Source of the DNA: Candidatus Harpocratesius repetitus
Lineage (GTDB): Archaea; Asgardarchaeota; Lokiarchaeia; Sigyniarchaeales; Promethearchaeaceae
Assembly: GCA_021498095.1 (NCBI GenBank)
Contig: JAIZWK010000001.1
Location: 2,680,810 to 2,744,809, forward strand
DNA: 64,000 nt
Direction of reading: 5' to 3'
Positions 35,136 to 43,516 of this stretch are shown one piece after another. The translations under genes were made by a program, and so were the position numbers. The first letter of the stretch is position 1. Every line of letters starts with the position of its first letter. The notes under the pieces are model-generated. The model was not told the DNA's origin and did not search any database. It was given only the letters and a program-made list of their open reading frames with translations.

Positions 35136-36434
35136 ATGGGAACCATGGAAAAGAGCACTGATCTTGTGAATAAAATAAATAAAAATACTAGCGATATTAC
35201 TAAGTATCTAACTGAGTTAAATTCAATTTTAGAAATGAAAGCCGAAATGTTGTGTAATGGGTTGGAAATATCTGAATCAACGATCAAACAAATTCAATTA
35301 AAAGGTATTTCATTTGATTTTGGAAGAAAAGGAGGAGCAGGACCTGCAGGTGGGCGATATTTCAAATTTTCAAATGGTTCCATATCAAACACACCATTAT
35401 ATCTCTCTCCATCAAATTATCCTAATTTTGAAATTGTTGATATTACATCTGATTTGAGAGTGATTTTAAAACGAAAAGAAACCCAATTATCCATAAATAA
35501 TAATAAATTACCACATAAGGAAAAGTCTCAAAATGGACAAAATAGCTCAAATTTATCAAATTTAGAACTTTATTTGATTCCTACACCAAAATTCTATTCT
35601 CTTTCAAACAAGGAAGGTATTCCATTTAAAAAAATTGCTTTAATGCATGGTAATCATACTTTAGCCACAACCGTACATCAACGCTGTCGCTATTGGCGAG
35701 GGAATCAACAATGTAAATTTTGTGGACTAGAATTATCGCTGGAGCAGAACGCAACAATTGAGTTTAAAACTGCTGAACAGATAATTGAGACAATTACGAT
35801 GGCGAGGAAAGAAAATCCTGAATTTGTACGCCACTTAACTCTAACAATTGGGACACAACCAGAACTAGATAAAGGTATGCGCATTTATCAATCAATAGTT
35901 CAAAAACTTCATCAACAATTCCCAAACATTCCTATCCATATTCAAATTGAGCCTATGCAAGATGTAAAATGGTATCAAATTTTAAAAGATGTGGGGACAA
36001 GTACAATTGGAATTCACTTGGAAATATTAGATGATATAGTTCGCCAGAAGATGTGTCCTGGAAAAAGTAAAATAACAAAAGAGGTATATTATCAACATTG
36101 GAAAGAAGCAGTGCGTGTTTTTGAGCCAAATCAAGTAAGTACATTTATTATTACTGGTTTTGAAAAGGATATCGATAAATTTAAACAAGAATTAGATAAA
36201 ATATTACAAATTGGTGTTTTACCTGTAATAACACCAGTAAGAATTATTCCTGGAACAAATTTATCACCCCATCAGACTGATGTAAATAATTTTTTGGAGA
36301 TTTTACGGTTTGCTGCTAAGAAATGCATTGAATACAATCTAGATCCTAGAAAAAATGTAGCAGGTTGTATTAGATGTGGGGGATGCAGCCCTTTAATCGA
36401 TGCATACAAAATTGAAATTTTGAGAGAAAACTGA
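35136..36434 (+). CDS. Radical SAM protein with unusual CX8CX2C cluster motif
   Basis: The 432 residues have an N-terminal domain (1-165) with a Gly-rich run RKGGAGPAGGRYFKF and a radical SAM-like core. The cluster ligands are Cys184, Cys193 and Cys196 (CRYWRGNQQCKFC), spaced CX8CX2C instead of the standard CX3CX2C. At the C-terminus AGCIRCGGCSPL adds three more Cys that could hold an auxiliary cluster. The layout resembles the MSMEG_0568-type radical SAM family; the reaction is not known. A second ATG nine bases downstream is an alternative start. Confidence 0.78.
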   Translation: MGTMEKSTDLVNKINKNTSDITKYLTELNSILEMKAEMLCNGLEISESTIKQIQLKGISFDFGRKGGAGPAGGRYFKFSNGSISNTPLYLSPSNYPNFEIVDITSDLRVILKRKETQLSINNNKLPHKEKSQNGQNSSNLSNLELYLIPTPKFYSLSNKEGIPFKKIALMHGNHTLATTVHQRCRYWRGNQQCKFCGLELSLEQNATIEFKTAEQIIETITMARKENPEFVRHLTLTIGTQPELDKGMRIYQSIVQKLHQQFPNIPIHIQIEPMQDVKWYQILKDVGTSTIGIHLEILDDIVRQKMCPGKSKITKEVYYQHWKEAVRVFEPNQVSTFIITGFEKDIDKFKQELDKILQIGVLPVITPVRIIPGTNLSPHQTDVNNFLEILRFAAKKCIEYNLDPRKNVAGCIRCGGCSPLIDAYKIEILREN

Positions 36435-36476
36435 TTAATTTAATTAATTGATTGTTTTTTCAAAGCATTTATATAA

Positions 36477-37220
36477 TTATTTTGATGCAATTTCTTCAAG
36501 AATAATCTTGTATTCTTCATTTAATTCATTTTCAGAAAGGTCATTTGATTGAATTCTTTTTTTTAGATTAAAGTAGAATTTTTCTAATATTTCTAAAACA
36601 GCTTTTTCTGAATATATTGGTCGAGTTTCTATATGAGTCGGTAAACGATCTTCCATAATGAAATTATCTACATTTTTCAATTCTCCATGTATACCCATAA
36701 GTTCAATCAATCTATCACTAAATTCTCTTGTTAAGTGGTGTTCAAAATCGCAAGCAATTTTGTTTATTTGTTCAGGATTAGTCATTCCTAAAATACGGTT
36801 TAGGAAAATTTCCATTATACTATGGTAAAATACGACTTCTTTTGCTCGTTTTCGCCCAATATCGGTAAGACGAATTCCCCTTCGCGGTTTCCAATCAATT
36901 AATTGAGCTTTCGATAATTTTTCTAACATATTCGTAACAGATGGTGCTTTTACTTGAAGTCGTTTAGAAATTTGATTATTTTTTACCCACCCTGCGGGAT
37001 TTCTTAATGAAAGACGGTAGATGCATTCAAGATATTCATCAAAACTTTCAGAATATTCAGAATTGCGAACAGTAATTCCTTTATAGGAAATTTGAGAAGA
37101 ATTCTTTTGTTCTGACAAAGAAGAAGGATTAGAGGAATCATTCTGTGATGATGAGGAAAATTGAGATGAAGAAGATGGAGTTTTTGAAGTGGAAGTTGAT
37201 TTTGAATGCTTTTTCGTCAT
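36477..37220 (-). CDS. DtxR/MntR-family metal-dependent regulator
   Basis: The protein has 247 residues. A Ser-rich, low-complexity tail (1-50) precedes a winged HTH (about 55-120: ECIYRLSLRNPAGWVKNNQISKRLQV...PSVTNMLEKLSKAQLIDWKP). A dimerisation/metal-binding helix follows, with IACDFEHHLTREFSDRL holding the expected Cys/Glu/His ligands. Family members sense Fe(II) or Mn(II) and repress metal uptake genes. There is no SH3 domain. The Ser-rich tail is not typical of the family. It follows the B3/B4 gene by 58 nt on the same strand. Confidence 0.85.
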   Translation of the reverse strand: MTKKHSKSTSTSKTPSSSSQFSSSSQNDSSNPSSLSEQKNSSQISYKGITVRNSEYSESFDEYLECIYRLSLRNPAGWVKNNQISKRLQVKAPSVTNMLEKLSKAQLIDWKPRRGIRLTDIGRKRAKEVVFYHSIMEIFLNRILGMTNPEQINKIACDFEHHLTREFSDRLIELMGIHGELKNVDNFIMEDRLPTHIETRPIYSEKAVLEILEKFYFNLKKRIQSNDLSENELNEEYKIILEEIASK

Positions 37221-37278
37221 ATGATGATTTGAAATATTCCCATTTAAAAAAGATTTGTATTACAAAAATTAATTATTA

Positions 37279-37977
37279 TTAAGCAAAATAATGGAATCCT
37301 CCATCTTTATAATCAAGAATCCCTTGGAATTTAAACCAATTTACTAACTCTTTAGTCTTAGCTAAGGCATATTCAACGCTTTTTTTTGGTACGGAAGCAA
37401 TTCCACAAGCTACAATTAGAATAGAATGGGTGGAATAGGTGATTTTTGTCAATTGAGAATCTCTGTAAGGAAATTGTGACAAAATGATATTACGAGAATC
37501 AGTCAATATAAGCGTATCTATAGGTAATTTTACCGTTTTTTTTCCTATTGGAGTAAATCTTTCTCCAGTTAGGGAAAATCTAAGTTGTAGAGGTGGTTGA
37601 ATTTGATCAACATCATATGCACCCATTGGAATAAAAGAAAGCGCGCTAGCCCAATTATAAGCATCAACAACAGGAGATATCTTTGGAAGCGATTTTTTCC
37701 TGATAATACGGCGAACTAAAGCTTCACTTGAAGGACGTATTTTAGTGGGATCAACATGTAACTGCCGCCAGTAAAATCTACGATAAGCTTGAAAAATTGG
37801 TTGATTTTTAACTTCTTCAATGCTCATTTCTTGATTGATTTGTTGATTTATAGATGAAGTAATTGGCGAAAAATCATAGTCATGTTTAAAAATACGAAGA
37901 TCGTTGATTTCCCAAGTTATAAGAAAAAGATTCTCATCTTGTTGATGTAATTGTTGTGAAAATTCAATTGATATCAT
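37279..37977 (-). CDS. Stand-alone B3/B4-domain protein (PheRS-beta editing-domain-like)
   Basis: The 232 residues match the B3/B4 fold of the phenylalanyl-tRNA synthetase beta chain, which edits mischarged tRNA in the full enzyme. Visible marks are RRFYWRQLHVDPTKIRPSSEAL, NWASALSFIPMGAYDVDQI and the FPYRDSQLTKIT run near residues 165-178. Stand-alone copies are common, and a role in removing wrong aminoacyl-tRNAs is plausible but unproven. It starts 23 nt after the P-loop ATPase gene on the same strand. Confidence 0.8.
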   Translation of the reverse strand: MISIEFSQQLHQQDENLFLITWEINDLRIFKHDYDFSPITSSINQQINQEMSIEEVKNQPIFQAYRRFYWRQLHVDPTKIRPSSEALVRRIIRKKSLPKISPVVDAYNWASALSFIPMGAYDVDQIQPPLQLRFSLTGERFTPIGKKTVKLPIDTLILTDSRNIILSQFPYRDSQLTKITYSTHSILIVACGIASVPKKSVEYALAKTKELVNWFKFQGILDYKDGGFHYFA

Positions 37978-38000
37978 AGTTATCGTTACTGTAATCGTTT

Positions 38001-39272
38001 TTAGAGTAATTCTTTAATTTTTTCTATTGGCTCTCGATCATACAAGAAATAATCAAATGCATCTTGGAATTTCCGTATAATTAACCGGGGATTTCCTTGT
38101 GTCTTTTCATAAATCAAGCGAAAAAAATCAGAATCCCATGGAAAATATTCAGATATTTTTGAAAATTGTAATCCTTTTTGTTTGCAATATTCCTTAATTG
38201 CTGATTCATAATATTTCTTTAAATCATTCATAGAAAATGGAAACAATATGATTGAAGTAATAGATTCTGTAATATCAGTAATAGGATCGAAATAAGCCAT
38301 TATTTCGGCTTCATTTTTAGGTTTAATTGTAAAAACTAAATGAATATTGGGAAAAACAGTAAAAAGTTGATATAAATCTTGGAAAAAGTCAGGAATCTTG
38401 CTTAAATTTAAAGCCCGATTTTCTTCATTGATCGGACTTTTTTGACTTTTTTGATTTTCTAATCTCGACGATTCTTGATTTACTTCAGTAGATTGAAGTG
38501 AAGATGAAGGTAATGTCCAATCATCTTCAATATATCGTGGATTATTATAACGAGCCCATGATTCATCCAAATCATCAATGATTAGTAATAAACCTTCAGG
38601 AATAAAATTTAAAAGAAGTTTTAACAGCTCCATTGCAACAAATTCTGCATTTAAATTGAAAGATAATCCTAAATAGTAAAGTTCGTCTGGATCCATGACT
38701 TCTCCAAGTAACCATCGTTCGGCAGAATGAGACTTGTCTGGATCTATTGCATGAGTAATTAAACTTCGCATAACATCTTCCAATTCATTTTTATGTTGAC
38801 TATGAAGAAATTCGGGACTTTCTTTGGCACGTGCAAGCACTCTTTCAACATTACTTGTTCGAAAAAGGCCATATTTCTTTTCTTGTGCACCCCAGAGATC
38901 AGAAATCTGAATTGATAAATCACGAAGACGTTCTGCACCAAGATTTTCAACTAATTCTGTATAAAGATTATAATAAAAAAATTTTGACTCTTCAGGTATT
39001 TCTAAAAATACTGGAATTGATTTGATCTCTAAAGATTTCCGAAGTTGCCAGCATAAATGAGTTTTTCCAAATCCTACTTTTCCAACAATTGGGATTATTA
39101 CATTTTTTTTTGCATTAAGAAGTAAGTCGGCGATATTCTCAATGATATATCTTCGATCGGGAACTAGAGGAAGATTTTCTTCGATATCCATCTTTGCGAC
39201 AAACTTTTCGAAAGGTCCTAATGATGTTTGAAGATGGTGAAGAAATGCTTTCTCAGTTTCCGAATATTCCAT
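38001..39272 (-). CDS. Archaeal P-loop ATPase (AAA/STAND-like)
   Basis: This 423-residue protein has a Walker A motif IVGKVGFGKTHLC near residues 62-74 and a Walker B motif LLLIIDDLDESW near 230-241. A charged, low-complexity insert (about 255-285) and a C-terminal helical region reminiscent of ORC/Cdc6 or STAND ATPases (FDYFLYDREPIEKI) follow. Which family it belongs to is unclear. The two following genes on the same strand are the B3/B4 protein and the DtxR regulator; the unknown gene at 39353 is divergent. Confidence 0.75.
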   Translation of the reverse strand: MEYSETEKAFLHHLQTSLGPFEKFVAKMDIEENLPLVPDRRYIIENIADLLLNAKKNVIIPIVGKVGFGKTHLCWQLRKSLEIKSIPVFLEIPEESKFFYYNLYTELVENLGAERLRDLSIQISDLWGAQEKKYGLFRTSNVERVLARAKESPEFLHSQHKNELEDVMRSLITHAIDPDKSHSAERWLLGEVMDPDELYYLGLSFNLNAEFVAMELLKLLLNFIPEGLLLIIDDLDESWARYNNPRYIEDDWTLPSSSLQSTEVNQESSRLENQKSQKSPINEENRALNLSKIPDFFQDLYQLFTVFPNIHLVFTIKPKNEAEIMAYFDPITDITESITSIILFPFSMNDLKKYYESAIKEYCKQKGLQFSKISEYFPWDSDFFRLIYEKTQGNPRLIIRKFQDAFDYFLYDREPIEKIKELL

Positions 39273-39296
39273 AAGTAATTCATATTCTCAAGCGCT

Positions 39297-39309
39297 AAAA
39301 ATATATAGG
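39297..39309 (+). promoter_or_regulatory. Candidate TATA box for the gene at 39353
   Basis: AAAAATATATAGG lies about 45 nt ahead of the ATG, a normal archaeal distance, in the short gap between two divergent genes. TAGGAG at 39336-39341 is a likely ribosome binding site. Confidence 0.45.
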
Positions 39310-39352
39310 TAAGGGATAATTAAGAAGACTTATTGTAGGAGAAAACATCATA

Positions 39353-40102
39353 ATGGAGACAGAAGAAATCCCCGATCCTATAGTGATCTATGATAAATAT
39401 GCCAAAATATCTCATCCTGGGGAATATAAAGGCGGATTGATAATAAAATTACAAAATCAAATTGTTAAAATGATTTTCTCCGATCATGTAATATTAACAG
39501 AAAATTCAATAGACATTTCAGGATTGGCTGTAGGAATCCGTAACGGACGCGGATTTTCCTCTGAACAAAATTTGCATTTAAATTCTTTTAATGATATAAT
39601 CTATATTGTCCGTTTGGAACCTGAAATTATTAAAGAATTTGATAATGCCCGATTTTCAGCAATTTATCCAAATATCGTACGCTTAATGCATACTGCTTTA
39701 CTTTATCATAAATTAGGTTATCGAATAATTGATCATTTAGATTTTGTAGCAGGTGAAATTTTACACCGACCAGTAGCCATTTTAAAGAATCATGGATTAA
39801 TTATCGGGGACCGATTGGTAGGAGATGAAGATATGCATTTAGTCTTCTATGACTGTATTATCATAGGAGGTATACCATATATGGATGAAAAGGAAAAAGA
39901 TTTAGATAAATCTGATAAATCAATTGAATCAGAACAAAAGATCCAAGATCCAAGATTCGATGAACATCAATTAGAAAATTCAGATAATATTCCAAAATCA
40001 GCTTCCCTTGAATCAAATATCTTAATTTCTTATGAACATTTCATGATGTTTCCAATTGAGCAGATTGAAACGATATTTTTGCTGGGAACGGAGAATTTTT
40101 AA
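39353..40102 (+). CDS. Hypothetical protein
   Basis: The 249 residues have no recognised family. An alpha/beta-looking N-terminal domain (1-180) is followed by an acidic low-complexity stretch (about 183-225), and the last 20 residues are hydrophobic and Phe-rich. There is no signal peptide. It is transcribed away from the P-loop ATPase and is convergent with the K+-channel-like gene. Confidence 0.65.
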   Translation: METEEIPDPIVIYDKYAKISHPGEYKGGLIIKLQNQIVKMIFSDHVILTENSIDISGLAVGIRNGRGFSSEQNLHLNSFNDIIYIVRLEPEIIKEFDNARFSAIYPNIVRLMHTALLYHKLGYRIIDHLDFVAGEILHRPVAILKNHGLIIGDRLVGDEDMHLVFYDCIIIGGIPYMDEKEKDLDKSDKSIESEQKIQDPRFDEHQLENSDNIPKSASLESNILISYEHFMMFPIEQIETIFLLGTENF

Positions 40103-40139
40103 ATATTCTTTATTAAAAAATTTTTATCATCATCATTTC

Positions 40140-40982
40140 TTAAAGAAAGAAATCTTCTTGATTTTTATAAAACGCTTCAATTAGCGCATTACCTGTTAAT
40201 TCCTCATCACACACAATTTGCTCTATTCCTAATCTCTTCAAATGTTTAATATTTTCTTCATTTTGTAAATTAACACTTATTCTTACATCAATATTTAGAC
40301 TTTGAATAGTCATTGCAATCAAAACGGCTTCAGCATCATCTTCAACAACAATAATTGTTTGTTGTGCTTTTTCAATTCCAGCTCTTTTTAATATTCGTTC
40401 TTCTTCAGGATTTCCTCTAATAAATTCAACAACTTTTGGTAAATCAAACGGTCGGTCTGTAATATCTGAAATTAAAACATAATTATGATCTCCGCCAAGA
40501 TCACCAGGTAAATTCCTAAGAAAATGTCGTACTTTTGGATTCCAACCTATCAAAATAATATGATTTGAGAATTTAATTTCACGATCCCCCTTTAATTTTT
40601 GAAAAATATGAACATATACAAATTCTACGAATAATAAAGTGATACCTAAACCAATCCACATAAAAATAGTGGTTAATAGCCATGTTCTGATACTACTTGG
40701 TGGAACTAAGCCAGAACCAGTATTGGTTAATGTATCTGTCGCCCAATATAAGCCTAAATAATAAGGAATTCCTTCAAGAGAAGAATAAATTGCAGCTAAT
40801 ATCAGATTTAATGAAAATACAATTATAAATACTTTTAACATTAAACTCCGTGCAATAAATTTCCCAAGTATAATCAATCGCTTCTTAAATTCTGAAGTTT
40901 TTGAATTCATATTTCCTTTTTTAGGTGATGAAAGTTTTTTATTACTTTCTGTTGAAGGATATCTTTCTCTCGATTTAGGCAT
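40140..40982 (-). CDS. K+-channel-like protein with RCK (TrkA-N) domain and non-canonical filter
   Basis: This 280-residue protein has a basic N-terminal tail (1-35), a first membrane helix (about 49-67), a pore loop (78-95), a second helix (100-125) and a cytosolic RCK/TrkA-N Rossmann domain (140-270; IILIGWNPKVRHFLRNLPG). That is the two-helix MthK-like plan. The selectivity filter, TVGYG in K+ channels, reads TNTGSG here (LTNTGSGLVPPS), so K+ selectivity is doubtful. No in-frame damage is seen. RCK domains open such channels in response to Ca2+, nucleotides or other ligands. Confidence 0.8.
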   Translation of the reverse strand: MPKSRERYPSTESNKKLSSPKKGNMNSKTSEFKKRLIILGKFIARSLMLKVFIIVFSLNLILAAIYSSLEGIPYYLGLYWATDTLTNTGSGLVPPSSIRTWLLTTIFMWIGLGITLLFVEFVYVHIFQKLKGDREIKFSNHIILIGWNPKVRHFLRNLPGDLGGDHNYVLISDITDRPFDLPKVVEFIRGNPEEERILKRAGIEKAQQTIIVVEDDAEAVLIAMTIQSLNIDVRISVNLQNEENIKHLKRLGIEQIVCDEELTGNALIEAFYKNQEDFFL

Positions 40983-41108
40983 AAATCTTCTCTTCTATTA
41001 TAGGGTATTGATTTAAATGTTGATATAAAAAAAAATTGTTTTCCTTTAGATTCTTTGGTTCACTTGAATTCACCTATAAATTCAACTTCTGATATATTTA
41101 AGAAATCA

Positions 41109-43406
41109 CTAACGTTTTACACATTTCCCCTTAACTATATAAAAAGATTTGCAATTACTACAAAATCCTTCACCAGTTTGATTATTCAAGCCATGAGTCC
41201 AACAAAGAGGACAGATATAATAATAAAAACGATGACCATTTTTTGAAGTGCTAATTTTTACGATGTTAAAAGAGCATATAGAACAAGTTGCTTTTAGTAA
41301 ATGTGGAGTTCCTTTTTTTGGCAAACTTAAATATGTTTGGCATTTGGGATCTTCGCATACTAAGAACTTCTTCTTTTTTTGAGGACTTATTACTAATTTC
41401 ATATGATGAGTTTTACATTTTGGGCAAAATGAAGTTGATAAAGCAGGTGTCGAACCTTTTTTTTGAGATGAAATTATATTTGTATTTGTATTTGTATTTA
41501 AGTTTGCATTTGTTGATGAACTACTTTTTTGTTTAGAAGAAGTGATTATCTTATTATTTCTACCTCTAATTATATTGCCTGTGCTTTGAATCGGCTGAAT
41601 CTTCGAAACAATTTGTGATTTTTGAGCTCGAAATAAATCGAATAACTTTAAAAATTCTAATTTAATGGAATCTACTACATCATTATATTTTATTTGCTGA
41701 TTCTTTACTTCTTCTAATAATTTTTCCACTTTAGCGGTAAAAGATGGTTCTAAAAATGGTTTCCAAATGTTTTTAAGCGCATCAATTAATAAAAATCCAA
41801 AATCCATTAAATATATAGATCTTCCTTTGCGTTGTATATAGCTTCGATCAATTAAAATTTGTATAATCGCAGGTCGGGTAGATTTGGTTCCAAGATTTTT
41901 TTGCTCCATTAATTGTAGTAAACTTGTATCAGTATAACGAGGTGGTGGCTGAGTTTCTTTCTCTTCAAAATTAATCTTATTAATAGGAAATTTAGGTTTT
42001 TTCAAGTTTGGATCAATATATTGAGTTATCATTGGCATTGGAGCTGAATATTTTGGGGAAAGAAATGGTGCAATAATGTAAAATCCTTGTTTTAATAAAG
42101 TTTTGAATTGTCCAAGAAATTTCTCTCCCTTAATATCGAATAATACCCGTGTTTCAGATTCTTCAGCTTTTTCACCAAACAATGCTAAATAATGTCGAGT
42201 AATAAGATTATACACTTGTTCTTGCAGTTTATTTTCAAAAACATTAGCTGATGGTTCAAGTGATTTTAGGGGACTTATTGGAGAATGATCTCCTGCATTT
42301 TTGCGTCCTTGTCGAGGGTTTATCCGGTTATTTTTGAATAAATCTCTAGTATAACCTCCGTAAAGCGAATGTGTTAAGAATTTTTGAAGTACGCTTTTAT
42401 GATCATAATTTGGAGAATAAACATCGGAATCTGTTCGAGGATATGTGATTAATTTGTTTAAATATAAATCTTCCAAGGTTTTTAGAGCTTGTTTGGCGGT
42501 GATTTTAAGATTTTTTGTAATTAATTGGAGTGCTCGGGAAGTATTCAAAGGTGTGGGCGGTAATATTTTCTTAGTTTTCATTGAAATTTGCTCTAATTGT
42601 GCAAATTTTTCATTAGATATTGTGTTATATATTCTTTCTGCAATTTTTTTATCAATAAAATTATTATTTTGATGATTTACACGTAAATTTCTATTTCCAA
42701 TCTTAAGATCTGCAGAAATACTCCAAAATGGAGTAGGTTTAAAGTTTCTTATTATATCCTCCCGTAAATAAATAAGGTATAGTAGAGAGGTTTGGACACG
42801 CCCAATAGATGCAAATTTAATGTTAAGGGAATTTAGTATGTTTTTCAAAGTCAAAGAAACTTCTCTTGTGGCCGAAAAACCAATAATTGCATCAATTTGA
42901 GCCCTTGCTTCACCAGAAAATGCCCATGACCATTTTGGAGGAATCAATTGGTTGAAAGCTTGTTGAATTGTCTTTTTTTGAAGATCATTTAGCCATAATT
43001 GTGCCAGTTTTATCTGCGGATTAGCTTGCTTAACAAAAGGAATAGCATCCATTAATCCAATATTACAACCTTCAACATCGGCATCTGTTCCAATAATACA
43101 CGTATCACATTTTTTTCCATATTGTTTCAGAGCTGAAATATAAGCACCTGCATAAGTAGTGGGAATTTTTGCAATTGCATGGGGATCGGTTATAATATCT
43201 CGAGGATCTTTGGCGGTCCATTTTTTATATGGAGCAGTATTTTCATATTGTTGAATATGTCCCCGTAAAGGTAAAACATATATATTTCTTGAAGGAATTT
43301 GATAAACAGATACTAATTTATTCACTTGCACTTTTTTTGTTTGTCCCAATGCTTCAGCAATTGCTTGTGCTGCTTTATTTTTCTCAGAAATGATTAAAGT
43401 GCTCAT
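41109..43406 (-). CDS. topA: DNA topoisomerase I (type IA) with C-terminal zinc fingers
   Basis: The 765 residues give a complete type IA topoisomerase that relaxes negative supercoils via a 5'-phosphotyrosine. The TOPRIM domain is at 1-150, with Asp108/Asp110/Glu112 in GTDADVEGCNIG. The active Tyr322 is in LITYPRTDS, and SIGRVQTSLL contributes to the DNA gate. After a low-complexity linker rich in Ser, Asn and Thr (about 640-675) come three Cys motifs: CPKCKTHHMKL...CEDPKC, CSICSFNIV...CPLC and CSNCKSFYIVKGKC. An N-T repeat in the linker is encoded by tandem TTTGTA units (41479-41496). A 13-bp tandem repeat lies upstream, then the Dna2-like helicase on the same strand. Confidence 0.92.
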   Translation of the reverse strand: MSTLIISEKNKAAQAIAEALGQTKKVQVNKLVSVYQIPSRNIYVLPLRGHIQQYENTAPYKKWTAKDPRDIITDPHAIAKIPTTYAGAYISALKQYGKKCDTCIIGTDADVEGCNIGLMDAIPFVKQANPQIKLAQLWLNDLQKKTIQQAFNQLIPPKWSWAFSGEARAQIDAIIGFSATREVSLTLKNILNSLNIKFASIGRVQTSLLYLIYLREDIIRNFKPTPFWSISADLKIGNRNLRVNHQNNNFIDKKIAERIYNTISNEKFAQLEQISMKTKKILPPTPLNTSRALQLITKNLKITAKQALKTLEDLYLNKLITYPRTDSDVYSPNYDHKSVLQKFLTHSLYGGYTRDLFKNNRINPRQGRKNAGDHSPISPLKSLEPSANVFENKLQEQVYNLITRHYLALFGEKAEESETRVLFDIKGEKFLGQFKTLLKQGFYIIAPFLSPKYSAPMPMITQYIDPNLKKPKFPINKINFEEKETQPPPRYTDTSLLQLMEQKNLGTKSTRPAIIQILIDRSYIQRKGRSIYLMDFGFLLIDALKNIWKPFLEPSFTAKVEKLLEEVKNQQIKYNDVVDSIKLEFLKLFDLFRAQKSQIVSKIQPIQSTGNIIRGRNNKIITSSKQKSSSSTNANLNTNTNTNIISSQKKGSTPALSTSFCPKCKTHHMKLVISPQKKKKFLVCEDPKCQTYLSLPKKGTPHLLKATCSICSFNIVKISTSKNGHRFYYYICPLCWTHGLNNQTGEGFCSNCKSFYIVKGKCVKR

Positions 43407-43440
43407 TAATTTATAAACTCCAAGATCCTTTTTTTTAATC

Positions 43441-43505
43441 TAATTTTTTAATCTAATTTTTTAATCTAATTTTTTAATCTAATTTTTTAATCTAATTTTT
43501 TAATC
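43441..43505. repeat. 13-bp tandem repeat between helicase and topA
   Basis: Five perfect TAATTTTTTAATC units are flanked by partial units (from about 43429, and on to about 43529). The array starts within a few bases of the helicase stop and ends about 35 nt ahead of the topA start. On the transcribed (minus) strand it reads as A-rich. It may set the distance or coupling between the two genes. Confidence 0.85.
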
Positions 43506-43516
43506 TAATTTTTTAT

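Noticed and set aside
43441..43505. 13-bp tandem array as CRISPR or origin iterons
   Set aside because: There are no spacers and the unit is pure A/T with one C. No Orc1/Cdc6 gene is adjacent, and the array fits a microsatellite.
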